64,000 nt of DNA from NCBI RefSeq assembly GCF_010727945.1, contig NZ_AP022569.1, positions 2,790,001 through 2,854,000 of the forward strand, in the 5' to 3' direction. Made by a program: the position numbers and the translations under genes. The stretch is from Mycobacterium cookii. Its GTDB lineage: Bacteria; Actinomycetota; Actinomycetes; Mycobacteriales; Mycobacteriaceae. Numbering within the stretch: the stretch's first letter is position 1; each line of letters begins with the position of its first letter. Below the pieces are notes generated by a model. The model saw only the letters and a program-made list of their open reading frames with translations, did not search any database and had not been told where the DNA came from. Below are positions 33,690 to 43,095 of the stretch, piece by piece.

Positions 33690-35332
33690 GCGGTCGCGTG
33701 CGCGGCGTGCACGTCGTCGGCAGGTCGCGCCTCGGTCTGCTCCTTGGCCCACCGGTAGTCGGGTTTCCCGGCCGGTGAGCGCTTCACCTCGTCGACCAGC
33801 CAAAGACTGCGCGGTACTTTGTATCCCGCGATCTCGGCACGCACGAAAGCGTCAAGATCGGACAGCGTCGGCCGCGCTCCGGGCCGGGCCTGGACGACGG
33901 CGGCCACATGCTGGCCGTAACGGGGATCGGGCACCCCGACCACCAACGCATCGAAGACGTCGGGATGCCCCTTCAAAGCGGCCTCGACCTCCTCGGGATA
34001 GATCTTCTCACCGCCGCTGTTGATCGACACCGAACCGCGACCCAGCATGGTCACCGTGCCGTCCTCCTCGACGGTCGCATAGTCACCCGGGATCGCATAG
34101 CGCACACCGTTGATCGTCTTGAACGTCTCGGCGGTCTTCTTCTCGTCCTTGTAGTAGCCGACCGGGATGTTGCCCTTCTTCGCGATGAAACCCCGCACAC
34201 CGGAACCGGGTTCGACCTCGTTACCGTCGTCGTCGAGGACGACGGTGCGGTGGTCGATCGTCACGCGCGGGCCGCCGCTGTGCGGTGCGTCCTTGGCGAC
34301 GATGCTGGTGCCGCCGAACCCGGTTTCCGAGGAGCCGATCGAGTCGGTGATGACCCGGTTCGGCAGCAGTTCAAGGAACTTGTCCTTGATGCTCGGCGAG
34401 AACAACGCCGCGGTCGAGGCGAGCAGGAACAGCGACGACAGGTCGTACTCGTTGCCTTTTTCCTGGTGTGCCAACAGGGCGTCGAGCAGCGGCCGTGCCA
34501 TCGCGTCGCCGGTGAAGAACAACAGGTTCACTTTGTGCTTGTGAATCGTGCGCCAGACCTCGTCGGCGTTGAATTCCGGTGCAAGAACGGTGGTTTGGCC
34601 CGAGAAGATCGACATCCAGGTGGCCGATTGGGTGGCGCCGTGGATCATCGGCGGGATCGGGTGTCGAATCATCGGCGGATTGGCGGCGGCACCCTTGGCG
34701 AGGTCGTGCTCATCCTTGATGAATTCGCCTGTGGCGAAGTCGGTTCCGCCGAACAGCACCCGGTAGATGTCCTCATGTCGCCACATCACGCCCTTGGGGA
34801 AGCCCGTCGTACCGCCGGTGTAGAGCAGGTAGATATCGTCCGCACTGCGTTCACCGAAGTCACGCTCGGGCGAGCTGTCGGCGATCGCGGAGTAGAACTC
34901 TACTCCGCCATAGCTCTGGTAGTCGGCGTCACTGCCGTCCTCGATCACCAAGATCGTCGTGACGTCCGGGGTGTCCGGCAGTACGTTGGCGACCCGATCC
35001 GAGTACTGCCGCTCGTGCACCAGCGCGACCATGTCGGAGTTGTCGAACAGGTAGCGGAGTTCGCCCTCGACGTAGCGGTAGTTGACGTTGACCAGAATCG
35101 CGCCGGCTTTGACGATGCCCAGCATCGCGATGACGATCTCGTTGCGGTTGCGGCAGTACAGGCCGACCTTGTCGTCCTTCTTTACGCCCTGCTCTTGCAG
35201 GTAGTGCGCGAGGCGGTTGGCTTTCTCCTCGAGCTCGGCGTAGGTCAGCTGATCGTCGCCGCAGATCAAGGCGACACGGTCGGGGACGGCATCGATGGCG
35301 TGCTCCGCCAAATCGGCAATATTCAAGGCCAC
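33686..35332 (-). CDS. fadD19: steroid side-chain acyl-CoA synthetase FadD19
   Basis: A 548-residue acyl-CoA synthetase, exact family length from the GTG at 35332. Motifs: YTGGTTGFPKGVMW, GSSETGFGG, YAIPGDYATVEEDG. FadD19 activates the cholesterol side chain after oxidation by CYP125/CYP142 and is needed for C-24-branched sterols. The KstR box lies 11 bp upstream of the start, shared with divergent echA19. The upstream in-frame start at 35368 would read through the box. Confidence 0.95.
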   Translation of the reverse strand: MALNIADLAEHAIDAVPDRVALICGDDQLTYAELEEKANRLAHYLQEQGVKKDDKVGLYCRNRNEIVIAMLGIVKAGAILVNVNYRYVEGELRYLFDNSDMVALVHERQYSDRVANVLPDTPDVTTILVIEDGSDADYQSYGGVEFYSAIADSSPERDFGERSADDIYLLYTGGTTGFPKGVMWRHEDIYRVLFGGTDFATGEFIKDEHDLAKGAAANPPMIRHPIPPMIHGATQSATWMSIFSGQTTVLAPEFNADEVWRTIHKHKVNLLFFTGDAMARPLLDALLAHQEKGNEYDLSSLFLLASTAALFSPSIKDKFLELLPNRVITDSIGSSETGFGGTSIVAKDAPHSGGPRVTIDHRTVVLDDDGNEVEPGSGVRGFIAKKGNIPVGYYKDEKKTAETFKTINGVRYAIPGDYATVEEDGTVTMLGRGSVSINSGGEKIYPEEVEAALKGHPDVFDALVVGVPDPRYGQHVAAVVQARPGARPTLSDLDAFVRAEIAGYKVPRSLWLVDEVKRSPAGKPDYRWAKEQTEARPADDVHAAHATA

Positions 35333-35343
35333 GGGACCTAAAT

Positions 35344-35357
35344 TAGAACGTGTTACA
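35344..35357. promoter_or_regulatory. KstR operator match between fadD19 and echA19
   Basis: TAGAACGTGTTACA, full match to the consensus and identical to the fdxD/fadE26 box, in the 69-bp divergent promoter region. Confidence 0.85.
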
Positions 35358-35401
35358 TTTCCTGACAAGTTTCCGACCGGCGCACAGGAAGGTGACCATC
35401 G

Positions 35402-36202
35402 GTGAGCGAGTCAGAAAAGAAGGCCGACGCCCTCATTGAGCAGCGCGGACACACCCTGATCCTGACGCTGAACCGCCCGGAGGCCCGCAACGCGCTTTCC
35501 ACCGAGATGCTCTCGATCATGGTCGAGGCCTGGGACCGCGTCGACACCGATCCCGACATCCGGTGCTGCATCCTGACCGGGGCCGGCGGGTACTTCTGCG
35601 CGGGCATGGACCTCAAAGCCGCGACCGCGCGTCCGCCGGGCGACTCGTTCAAAGACGGCAGCTACGACCCGTCGCGCATCGACGCGCTGCTGAAGGGCCG
35701 TCGGCTGACCAAGCCGCTGATCGCGGCCGTGGAGGGACCGGCCATCGCGGGCGGCACCGAGATCCTGCAGGGCACCGACATCCGCATCGCGGGCGAGAGC
35801 GCCAAGTTCGGCATTTCAGAGGCCAAGTGGAGCCTGTACCCGATGGGCGGCTCGGCGGTGCGCCTGGTGCGTCAGATTCCGTACACGATCGCCGCGGACC
35901 TGCTGCTGACCGGACGGCACATCACCGCCACGGAAGCCCTGTCGTACGGCCTCATCGGCTACGTCGTACCCGACGGCAGCGCGCTGGAGAAGGCACTCGA
36001 GATCGCCGACGTGATTTCGAACAACGGGCCGCTGGCCGTGCAGGCCATCCTGCGCTCGATCCGGGAGACCGAGGGTTTGCCGGAGAACGACGCGTTCAAG
36101 ATCGACACCAAGCTCGGCATCGGTGTATTCCTGTCCGACGACGCCAAGGAAGGCCCGCTGGCCTTCAAGGAGAAGCGCGCGCCGCAATTCAAAGGGCGCT
36201 GA
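35402..36202 (+). CDS. echA19: steroid enoyl-CoA hydratase EchA19
   Basis: A 266-residue crotonase-family enzyme hydrating the enoyl-CoA formed from the sterol side chain. Oxyanion-hole segments [13 protein letters not shown] and [21 protein letters not shown] are present. GTG start at 35402 preceded by GGAAGGTGA. Divergent from fadD19 under a common KstR box. Downstream, the gene that follows in M. tuberculosis is absent and the glycan island begins. Confidence 0.93.
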   Translation: MSESEKKADALIEQRGHTLILTLNRPEARNALSTEMLSIMVEAWDRVDTDPDIRCCILTGAGGYFCAGMDLKAATARPPGDSFKDGSYDPSRIDALLKGRRLTKPLIAAVEGPAIAGGTEILQGTDIRIAGESAKFGISEAKWSLYPMGGSAVRLVRQIPYTIAADLLLTGRHITATEALSYGLIGYVVPDGSALEKALEIADVISNNGPLAVQAILRSIRETEGLPENDAFKIDTKLGIGVFLSDDAKEGPLAFKEKRAPQFKGR

Positions 36203-36428
36203 TCGTCGACCGTCGGTGGTGAATACCAACCGCGGAGGAGCGTTTACCGCAACCAGTGAATTCGTCAAGCGTCTTCCGGCGCACATCGGCGGCTCGACTC
36301 TGGTCTCCGGCCGAGGTGGATGTCGTCCATCACGATTGGGGCGTTGAGTAGTCGATCGGGCATGCGAAACGCCAGCGCACCGTACTCTAACCTCCAACGA
36401 ACAGCGGGCGCTGACGAAAGGAGGCCCA
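36203..36428. promoter_or_regulatory. boundary region echA19 / glycan island
   Basis: 226 bp without a convincing gene. It should hold the promoter of the rightward island operon; TACTCTAAC at 36384-36392 is a possible -10 region. I see no KstR box, tRNA or integrase remnant. Confidence 0.35.
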
Positions 36429-37520
36429 GTGAAGGCGCTGATAACTGGTTCCGCGGGTCTCATTGGGTCGGCATGTGTAAGCGCTCTGATCTCGCGCGGG
36501 TGGGAAGTCATCGGCGTCGACAATGACATGCGCCGGCAATTCTTCGGTCCGGCCGGATCGACCGCGACAGTAGTCGCCAGCCTCAAAGACCAGTATCGCC
36601 GCTACCGTCATATTGATGCCGACATCCGTGATCGGCAGCTAATCAGAGACGTCGTCGCGGAGCATCGTCCGGATTTCATCATTCACACCGCGGCCCAGCC
36701 GTCCCACGACTTGGCAGCCAAAATCCCATACGATGACTTTGACGTCAACGCGGTGGGCACCCTGAATATCCTCGTGGCGGCTCGCGATTTTTGCCCCGAA
36801 TCCCCGTTCTGCTTCACAAGCACGAACAAGGTCTATGGTGACCGTCCCAACTTCCTGCCGCTGGAGGAGCACCGCACCCGCTACGACTACGCTGACGGCC
36901 TGCGGGCGATCGACGAAACGATGTCGATTGACGGTTGCCTACATTCGCTGTTCGGCGCTTCGAAGGTCGCGGCCGACGTCCTAGCACAGGAATTCGGCCG
37001 TTATTTCAACATGCCGATCGGCATATTTCGGTGCGGATGCCTGACCGGTCCCCTGCACGCCGCGGTGGAACTGCATGGCTATCTGGCCTATATCGTTGAA
37101 TGCGCCCTGACCGGACGCGATTACACCATTTTCGGATACAAAGGAAAACAGGTTAGAGATCAAATTCATTGCGACGATGTAGCGAGGCTATTCCTGGACT
37201 TCTACTCGCAACCACGAAACGGCGAGGTATACAACCTTGGCGGCGGCCGGGAGAACAGCCTATCGATTCTTGAGACGATTGACATTCTCGACGGGATGGG
37301 CCACCCCTTGAAATACCAGCTGAATGCGGACAACAGGACCGGCGATCATATTTGCTACATATCGGATCTCCAAAAGATACGATCACATTTTCCGGAGTGG
37401 AAGATAGAATATAACCTGCAGCAGTGCATCGATGAAATGGTTAGGCTCCAAGACGGCCGGCTCCGTGACGGGAAATTTGTCCGGACGCCTGCAACACCTA
37501 TCGGAGGAGCTGTGAAATGA
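36429..37520 (+). CDS. NAD-dependent nucleotide-sugar epimerase, CDP-paratose/tyvelose 2-epimerase-like
   Basis: Extended-SDR protein of 363 residues. The NAD motif GSAGLIGS and the subfamily marks DNDMRRQFFG, STNKVYGD and IFGYKGKQVRDQIH are those of CDP-paratose/CDP-tyvelose 2-epimerase-like proteins. The usual catalytic YxxxK is FGASK, with Phe where Tyr is expected. I recall FGASK in relatives, but this should be verified. GTG 36429 follows a strong AAAGGAGG. First gene of a tightly coupled operon (ATGA junctions) with a putative glycosyltransferase and an FkbM methyltransferase, so it probably supplies or modifies a sugar donor for a surface glycan. Confidence 0.82.
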   Translation: MKALITGSAGLIGSACVSALISRGWEVIGVDNDMRRQFFGPAGSTATVVASLKDQYRRYRHIDADIRDRQLIRDVVAEHRPDFIIHTAAQPSHDLAAKIPYDDFDVNAVGTLNILVAARDFCPESPFCFTSTNKVYGDRPNFLPLEEHRTRYDYADGLRAIDETMSIDGCLHSLFGASKVAADVLAQEFGRYFNMPIGIFRCGCLTGPLHAAVELHGYLAYIVECALTGRDYTIFGYKGKQVRDQIHCDDVARLFLDFYSQPRNGEVYNLGGGRENSLSILETIDILDGMGHPLKYQLNADNRTGDHICYISDLQKIRSHFPEWKIEYNLQQCIDEMVRLQDGRLRDGKFVRTPATPIGGAVK

Positions 37521-38794
37521 TCGGCAGCCCACTGGTCATCGCCGAAAAGGCGCGCGCGCGGTTGCAGGCCATCCTCTCCGGGGAAGTTGACGCGGCGGCA
37601 AGCATCGAAGAGGTGGACCTGGCGAGCCTGCCCGACTCCGTGGATCTTGTGATCACCGCCTGCGAGGTCAACCCCCTGCATGGAACCGGCACATTGTTGC
37701 TGAGAATCTTTCCCGACCAGAGATCGATCATCTCGCTTCGCGCTGAGGATTTCTACGACGGGGCAACAGATTTCGGCTGTGTGAGACTGCGGCTTCCACT
37801 TGCCCAGGCCGCGAGGCCGGTGATATTGGCCTGGCTCAAATCGAGCCTCGCGGGCGTGAACATCAGACGCATACTTTGCGTCCCCTACACGCCGGCGGAA
37901 GCAACTCTGGCGCTGGCCGCCCACGAGCTGCTCGGCGCGCCCCTGGCCGTCTACGTCATGGACGACAAAAACGTCTGTGCAGACGGGATCACCGACGGCC
38001 TGATGCGCGAACTCCTGGAGAAGGCAAGCTTGCGGCTGGTGATCGGCCCCGAAATGCGCGATGCCTATGAAGAGAAATACGACATGCCGTTCTGGGTCAT
38101 GCCTCCAGTCGTTGCCGACCACATCGTGGAACGTGATGCAGCGTCGTCCGCGCCAGGCATCGACCCGCGTCGCGGGGTTCTGCTCGGCAACATCTGGGGT
38201 CAGCGGTGGCTAGACATGCTGCGGCAGATTTTTCGGGGTGCCGGCGTGACCATCGACTGGTATTGCAATCAAATCAATCCGCCGGGGCTGGAATACGACC
38301 GGGACGAACTTGCCGCGGACGGCATCGTGCAACGGAATCCAATCGCCGAAGATGACCTGCCGAGGGTGCTCGGCGAGTACGCATTCGCCGTCGTTCCCAC
38401 CGACACGCTCGATGGTCTGAGCCCGCTTGCCGTGCGCGCCATCGCCGAGCTGAGCCTGCCCAGCCGGATGGTCACCATGATGGCGACCTCGCACCTGCCG
38501 ATGCTGGTGGTCGGCAGTCCCGCCACCTGTGCTGGCGGCTTTGTCGAGCGCTTCGACCTCGGCGCCATCGCGCCATATGATCGCGCCGCCGTGCTCGCGT
38601 CTATCGAAGCCCTGACCACCCCGGACCGCCAGGCCGACGTTCGCGCCAGGGCCGCGCGATTGAGCGGGTATTTCACCGCGGCCGGTGCAAGCGAGTGGAT
38701 TTGGGACTCGCTCGATGCGGGGCGACCGATCACCTCGATATACGAGGACCTGATGCCCAGACGCAACGTGAGCGCGACGGTCGCCCAATCATGA
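37517..38794 (+). CDS. putative GT-B-type glycosyltransferase
   Basis: A 425-residue cytoplasmic protein. The second half looks like a GT-B fold: RRGVLLGNIWGQRWLDML begins a domain with a displaced sugar-nucleotide site (LGEYAFAVVPTDTLDGLSPLAVRAIAEL, ending in acidic-rich loops), as in GT4-like enzymes. The first half has a Rossmann-like pattern (RRILCVPYTPAEATLAL, PLAVYVMDDKNVCADG). No complete family signature, so the call rests on fold-like pattern and on its place between an epimerase and a methyltransferase, overlapping both by 4 nt. Confidence 0.55.
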   Translation: MIGSPLVIAEKARARLQAILSGEVDAAASIEEVDLASLPDSVDLVITACEVNPLHGTGTLLLRIFPDQRSIISLRAEDFYDGATDFGCVRLRLPLAQAARPVILAWLKSSLAGVNIRRILCVPYTPAEATLALAAHELLGAPLAVYVMDDKNVCADGITDGLMRELLEKASLRLVIGPEMRDAYEEKYDMPFWVMPPVVADHIVERDAASSAPGIDPRRGVLLGNIWGQRWLDMLRQIFRGAGVTIDWYCNQINPPGLEYDRDELAADGIVQRNPIAEDDLPRVLGEYAFAVVPTDTLDGLSPLAVRAIAELSLPSRMVTMMATSHLPMLVVGSPATCAGGFVERFDLGAIAPYDRAAVLASIEALTTPDRQADVRARAARLSGYFTAAGASEWIWDSLDAGRPITSIYEDLMPRRNVSATVAQS

Positions 38795-39825
38795 CCGAGC
38801 GTGACGATGTTGTCGTCAAACTAGACGAGTTCGCCGAATTTAAGCGTGAGCTCGAGCAGTACATCGAGACCCTGGTGCTGAACGACAGCAGCATCATCGA
38901 CGCGCTGGCCCGCACGCTTGGCCTGATCGCCAAGCTGGAGGCGCAGGCCGAGCAGCACCAGACGTGGCTCGTCGCGGAAATCCGTTCGCTGACCGCGGTC
39001 GTCGCCGACCTTGGCTCCTCGACCCGCCCGAGCGCACCCGTCGTCGCGCCGAACGCCGATGAGTTCTCCGCGCTCAATCCCGAAATCGGCCTTTTACAAC
39101 ATGTTTCGTCGTACATCGACAACCGCACTGTGGTCGACGTCGGCGCCCATCTCGGTGATGTCGCCGAACGTCTCCTCGACTGTGGTTGCCGGGTCTACGC
39201 GTTCGAGCCCTTCCCGGCGAGCTTTGCGGCTCTTCAGGACCGGCTCGGCGGCAGGGCAGACTTCACCGCATCGCCAAGCGCAATCGGCGCGGCGGATGGC
39301 GAGGGCAAGCTCAATATCGCGGCAGCGGCGAACGGCGCTGAGGGGCTGGACGCCTCGCTATTCCACAGCCTGGTCGATCATCCACTGGGCACAAGCATCC
39401 GGTTCGCCGATGCCGTCGAGGTCCAAGTCCGGAGCCTCGCCAGCCTTCGACAGAAAGTCGAGATTCCCGAACAGATCGGAATTCTCAAGATCGACGCCGA
39501 GGGTGCCGACATCGAGATCATCAAGGGTCTCGGCGAGCCCGATATTCCAGTCGTGATGACCGAATTCTGGGATTCTCAGCACGCGTTCGGAGCGGGGACG
39601 CACGGGCACTTGGGACCCACTGTGGCGCTTATGCGCTCACTAGGCTATGCCTGGCACGTGGTGATCTACCACATCGATGAAAACGAAACTATTTCCTACT
39701 ACTTTAATAATGCGCAGACGATCCCCAATTCCTGGGGCAATGCGATCTTCTTCAAAGAGCGATCCCTTTTCGCCCGTGCGGCGCAATGGTGTGAAGCTGT
39801 GCTGCGACCTACGCTGCACGGGTAG
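38791..39825 (+). CDS. FkbM-family methyltransferase with coiled-coil N-terminus
   Basis: A 344-residue SAM-dependent O-methyltransferase. The first 80 residues form a heptad-rich helix (EFAEFKRELEQYIETL...). The SAM motif is VVDVGAHLGDVAERLL, with YAFEPFPASF next and the FkbM hallmark LKIDAEGADIEIIKG. FkbM enzymes methylate hydroxyls of sugars in GPL-type and other glycolipids. ATG 38791 overlaps the preceding stop (ATGA). Confidence 0.85.
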   Translation: MTERDDVVVKLDEFAEFKRELEQYIETLVLNDSSIIDALARTLGLIAKLEAQAEQHQTWLVAEIRSLTAVVADLGSSTRPSAPVVAPNADEFSALNPEIGLLQHVSSYIDNRTVVDVGAHLGDVAERLLDCGCRVYAFEPFPASFAALQDRLGGRADFTASPSAIGAADGEGKLNIAAAANGAEGLDASLFHSLVDHPLGTSIRFADAVEVQVRSLASLRQKVEIPEQIGILKIDAEGADIEIIKGLGEPDIPVVMTEFWDSQHAFGAGTHGHLGPTVALMRSLGYAWHVVIYHIDENETISYYFNNAQTIPNSWGNAIFFKERSLFARAAQWCEAVLRPTLHG

Positions 39826-39841
39826 GACCTCGCCTGCCCCT

Positions 39842-40669
39842 ATGACTCGTCCAGAGCTTCGAGTATCTGCTGTGCAGCGCGAACTTCCCCGTCTTCCGGT
39901 CATTCGCAACTTGGGTGGATGTGGCGTCACCATATTGGCTCGCGTAATAGCAGCACTGCCTGAGGTCGTTCTGCTCAGCGAGACCAACCCGCGTTCATCG
40001 GCTCTCTACAACGGGTACTTGAATCCGATTGTTCAGATTCGCAAGTGGTCACCCGAGTTAGCCGCAGCCATATCTACATTCGATGAGCACGAGTTAGGGT
40101 ACCCACCACGCTTCGGCGAATTACTGGAATGCCTGCATTCCGCATCGGAAAAGCTGGGCCGCAACCTCGTCGTTCGTGATTTTAACTATGTAGATTTCAT
40201 CGGCATACCCTTTGTCTGGCCCGTAGCGCATGCCTCCAGCCTCGACTTGGCAGTAGCCGGACGTTTTTGTTTATCTCCGATCGTCGTGGTCCGTCATCCT
40301 GGCGACCAACTCGCGAGCCTGCGCTCACATCGAGCGATACGCGCGAATCTCACTGCCGAGCATTACCTAAATTCCTACTTTACGTTTTTAGATGCCATGA
40401 AGGGCGCGCCACTTTTTCGATACGAGGATATCGTCGCAGACCCCCGGAGTTATTTTCCCCAGATTTGTTCTCAGCTCGGTCTTGGATGGGACCTGAGTGC
40501 GCTCGAAAGAATTGCTTCCATCGACCAAGTAACCGGTAATCCGGACGGCAATAAAGAATCGGTTATCCGGGAGCCTAGAAAGACCGACGCTGCCGCGCTG
40601 GCCGATGAAGAGTTGCGTCGGTTCGGGTCCTACTCCCAGCTTCTCATCGAGATGGGCTACTCCGCTTAG
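39842..40669 (+). CDS. sulfotransferase-like protein 1
   Basis: A 275-residue P-loop protein. IRNLGGCGVTILARVIAAL near residue 21 is a modified 5'-phosphosulfate-binding loop, and VVVRHPGDQLASLRSH fits the 3'-phosphate-binding loop with Arg and Ser of PAPS sulfotransferases. RYEDIVADP is typical of the family. Base composition falls here (29 G/C in 40381-40440), unlike the sterol genes. It starts 16 bp after the FkbM gene with a weak Shine-Dalgarno. Would transfer sulfate to the glycan assembled by the island; acceptor unknown. Confidence 0.65.
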   Translation: MTRPELRVSAVQRELPRLPVIRNLGGCGVTILARVIAALPEVVLLSETNPRSSALYNGYLNPIVQIRKWSPELAAAISTFDEHELGYPPRFGELLECLHSASEKLGRNLVVRDFNYVDFIGIPFVWPVAHASSLDLAVAGRFCLSPIVVVRHPGDQLASLRSHRAIRANLTAEHYLNSYFTFLDAMKGAPLFRYEDIVADPRSYFPQICSQLGLGWDLSALERIASIDQVTGNPDGNKESVIREPRKTDAAALADEELRRFGSYSQLLIEMGYSA

Positions 40670-40780
40670 CCCCTCAGCCATCGGTAGTACAACCTAAGAC
40701 GATGGCGAAAGCCGGGCTGTGCCTACCGATGTGCCAACTAACCTTGAATTGCCCACTGATCTGCCGACCGAGGGATCGCG

Positions 40781-41533
40781 ATGCTCGTTATCTGCAATGG
40801 AATGCCGCGCAGCGCGTCGACGTGGTCCTACAACGTCACCATGGCCCTGCTGCGCCTTACTGCGGAGGAGGTCTATGGCGGCTACGACGAGAACCTGCAT
40901 CGCTTCCTATGCGGCCTGCCGGCGGCCTGTGCGCACGCGGTCGTCAAATGTCATTCGCTTGACGCTGCTGGCCTAAGTCTTGCTCAATTGCACGCCGCCA
41001 AGGTCGTCTACACGTGGCGCGATTTAGCCGATGCGACGGCATCCTTCATGACCATGTTCGACGTCGACTTCGAGCACACTATCGCTCTCATGTCGAGTTC
41101 GCTCGACCTCTATGGGCGCCATCGGAGGAACGGCGCGCTCATCCTGAGCTATGCGGCGATCACCCAGCAACCTGCCGAATCGGTGGCTGCAGTCGCCTGT
41201 TATCTGAATGTCGCCGTGGGCCAAGATCAGATCGCTGAGATCGTCGACGCGAATTCATTTGACAGAGTGCGCGAAAGGCTGAAAGCGATCGGCATGCTCG
41301 ACTATGAAGAGCGTCTGGTTCGCCTCGACCGAACTTCATACACTGATACAGCGCACGACCGTAGCTATCTCTACGATCCTGACACCCTGCTCCACCTCGA
41401 TCACATTCGTGACGGCAGCACCGGCTACGGCACGACTCGATTGACGCGGTCCCAGCTGCGCCGGCTCCGGAACTTGCTGCGCGAAAAGGGTGACGGCGGC
41501 GTCGCCGCCCCGTCAGTCATGCGAGACGCCTAA
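40781..41533 (+). CDS. sulfotransferase-like protein 2
   Basis: A 250-residue sulfotransferase-fold protein: GMPRSASTWSYN at the very N-terminus is a good 5'-PSB loop, and VVYTWRDLADATASFM matches the 3'-PB loop (with Trp-Arg-Asp in place of R(D/N)P). ATG 40781 with GAGGGAT upstream. It is separated by 111 bp from the first sulfotransferase and may have its own promoter. Convergent with the ABC exporter operon, 16 bp away. Confidence 0.7.
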   Translation: MLVICNGMPRSASTWSYNVTMALLRLTAEEVYGGYDENLHRFLCGLPAACAHAVVKCHSLDAAGLSLAQLHAAKVVYTWRDLADATASFMTMFDVDFEHTIALMSSSLDLYGRHRRNGALILSYAAITQQPAESVAAVACYLNVAVGQDQIAEIVDANSFDRVRERLKAIGMLDYEERLVRLDRTSYTDTAHDRSYLYDPDTLLHLDHIRDGSTGYGTTRLTRSQLRRLRNLLREKGDGGVAAPSVMRDA

Positions 41534-41549
41534 CACAACGAACCTCTGC

Positions 41550-42338
41550 CTACTCCATCTTGATCAGCAAGCCCCGCGATCGAGCCGACTCGAACATCCT
41601 CCGGAACAACAAAATCGCCAGTGCTAGGTACGCGATGTCCAGCGTGATGCCGGATCGGAAGTCCGAAATCGAGAATCCCCCACCCGCGAGCAGCTGCCGC
41701 ATCCCTTCGAACGAATGAGTGGTGGGTAGCGCCAGTGCGAGTGGATGCAGGAAAACCGGCAGCGTGTTCAGCGGGTAGAAAACGCAGGAAAAGGGCATCA
41801 GGATACCGGCGAAGCTCCAGGCCAGTCCTTCAAGCTTCGATCCGTACCGCACGATCAGGCTGGTGATTACGACGCCGATTGAGAAGCCAAAGAACATGAG
41901 GACCGCAATAAACGGCACGAATTCGATCAGTAACGGAAAAATATTGAAGTGATAGCAGAGCAGTGCAATAACGGATTCCAAGGCCAATCCAAAGAACGCC
42001 TTGATCAGATTCACGCAGACCAATGCGTAAATGTACTCTGCCACGCTGAGCGGTGAGCTGAAGAGGCCGACAAGGTTTCGCGTCCAAACCTCTTCAAGAA
42101 ATCCCTGCGCCATGTCACGCTGGAAGCCATAAAACAAGCCCCACAAAACAACGCCCCCGAGGAGCGAGCTTATGAGGCCCAGTTGTAGGCGTTGGTGATT
42201 GGTAAGGTAGATAGTGAGGAAGCCCCACATTACGATATTCACCACGGGGAAATACACCATGTTGATCAAGTGATTGCCGTTGTGGCGCAGTTCGTACATA
42301 TGGCGCAGGACGACTGCCTCGATTCTATGGAGTCGCAT
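41550..42338 (-). CDS. ABC-2 type exporter permease
   Basis: A 262-residue integral membrane protein with about six membrane segments (for example residues 27-46, 105-130, 140-165, 170-190 and a C-terminal one ending LAILLFRRM). Layout and the ...GFQRDMAQGFLEEVWTRNLVGLFSSPLS stretch are those of ABC-2 permeases of the NodJ/DrrB/Wzm type that export lipid-linked glycans. ATG 42338 overlaps the ATPase gene by 14 nt. Last gene of the leftward island operon. Confidence 0.85.
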   Translation of the reverse strand: MRLHRIEAVVLRHMYELRHNGNHLINMVYFPVVNIVMWGFLTIYLTNHQRLQLGLISSLLGGVVLWGLFYGFQRDMAQGFLEEVWTRNLVGLFSSPLSVAEYIYALVCVNLIKAFFGLALESVIALLCYHFNIFPLLIEFVPFIAVLMFFGFSIGVVITSLIVRYGSKLEGLAWSFAGILMPFSCVFYPLNTLPVFLHPLALALPTTHSFEGMRQLLAGGGFSISDFRSGITLDIAYLALAILLFRRMFESARSRGLLIKME

Positions 42339-43095
42339 CTCTTTGCCGCCTGGCGATGTGGATAAATACCTCTTCGAGAGCGGGTTCGTCCCGGCGCTCC
42401 GATAAGACGGCCCGGGTGACCTCGATTGGGCTACCGCTTGCAATGTTTCTGCCATGGCTTAGAAAGACAACTCGACTACACATCCGCTGCACTTCGGCCA
42501 TATTGTGTGAGGTATAGAGAATACTGGTACCGCGACTTCGTTGTAGATCCAGCAAGGCGTCTCTCACTTCGAGTGCGATCAACGGGTCAAGATAGACGGT
42601 CGGTTCATCGAGTAACAACAATTCGGGATCGTTCAGGAATGCTTTACACAGGCCCGCGCGCGCGATCTCACCGGAGGACAGTCGTGATATCGGCTTCCGC
42701 GCCAACTTGCTTATGCCGAACCGTTCGAGCAGTTCGGCGATTTTAGCCATCGGGTTACTGACGTTATATATCCGGGCATAAACGGTCAGATTTTCCCGTA
42801 CCGTCAGCCGGGCCGGAAATGCCACATAGGGCGAGGTGAAATTTAGTCGTTGCAGTATCCACTCGCGATCTGCGTCCAAACTTTTACCGAACAAGGAAAA
42901 TGTGCCCGCACTTGGCGTAATCAACCCTGAGAGCATGTGCACGATCGTCGACTTGCCCGCTCCATTCGGACCGACCAGGCCAACGATTTCGCCTTGGTAA
43001 ACGGAGAAGGACACATCGTCCACGGCGCGCAACTTACGAAATGTCTTCGTCAGATGCTTCACGTCGAGCAAGATCGGGACATCAGCCGCGTTCAC
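42325..43095 (-). CDS. ABC exporter ATPase (NodI/DrrA/Wzt-like)
   Basis: A 256-residue nucleotide-binding domain: Walker A GPNGAGKST (42-50), signature LSSGEIARAG, Walker B LLLLDEP and H-loop TSHN. No C-terminal carbohydrate-binding domain, so it is not a Wzt with substrate recognition. GTG 43095 overlaps the UDP-xylose synthase stop as GTGA. Works with the next permease to drive export. Confidence 0.9.
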   Translation of the reverse strand: MNAADVPILLDVKHLTKTFRKLRAVDDVSFSVYQGEIVGLVGPNGAGKSTIVHMLSGLITPSAGTFSLFGKSLDADREWILQRLNFTSPYVAFPARLTVRENLTVYARIYNVSNPMAKIAELLERFGISKLARKPISRLSSGEIARAGLCKAFLNDPELLLLDEPTVYLDPLIALEVRDALLDLQRSRGTSILYTSHNMAEVQRMCSRVVFLSHGRNIASGSPIEVTRAVLSERRDEPALEEVFIHIARRQRDATP

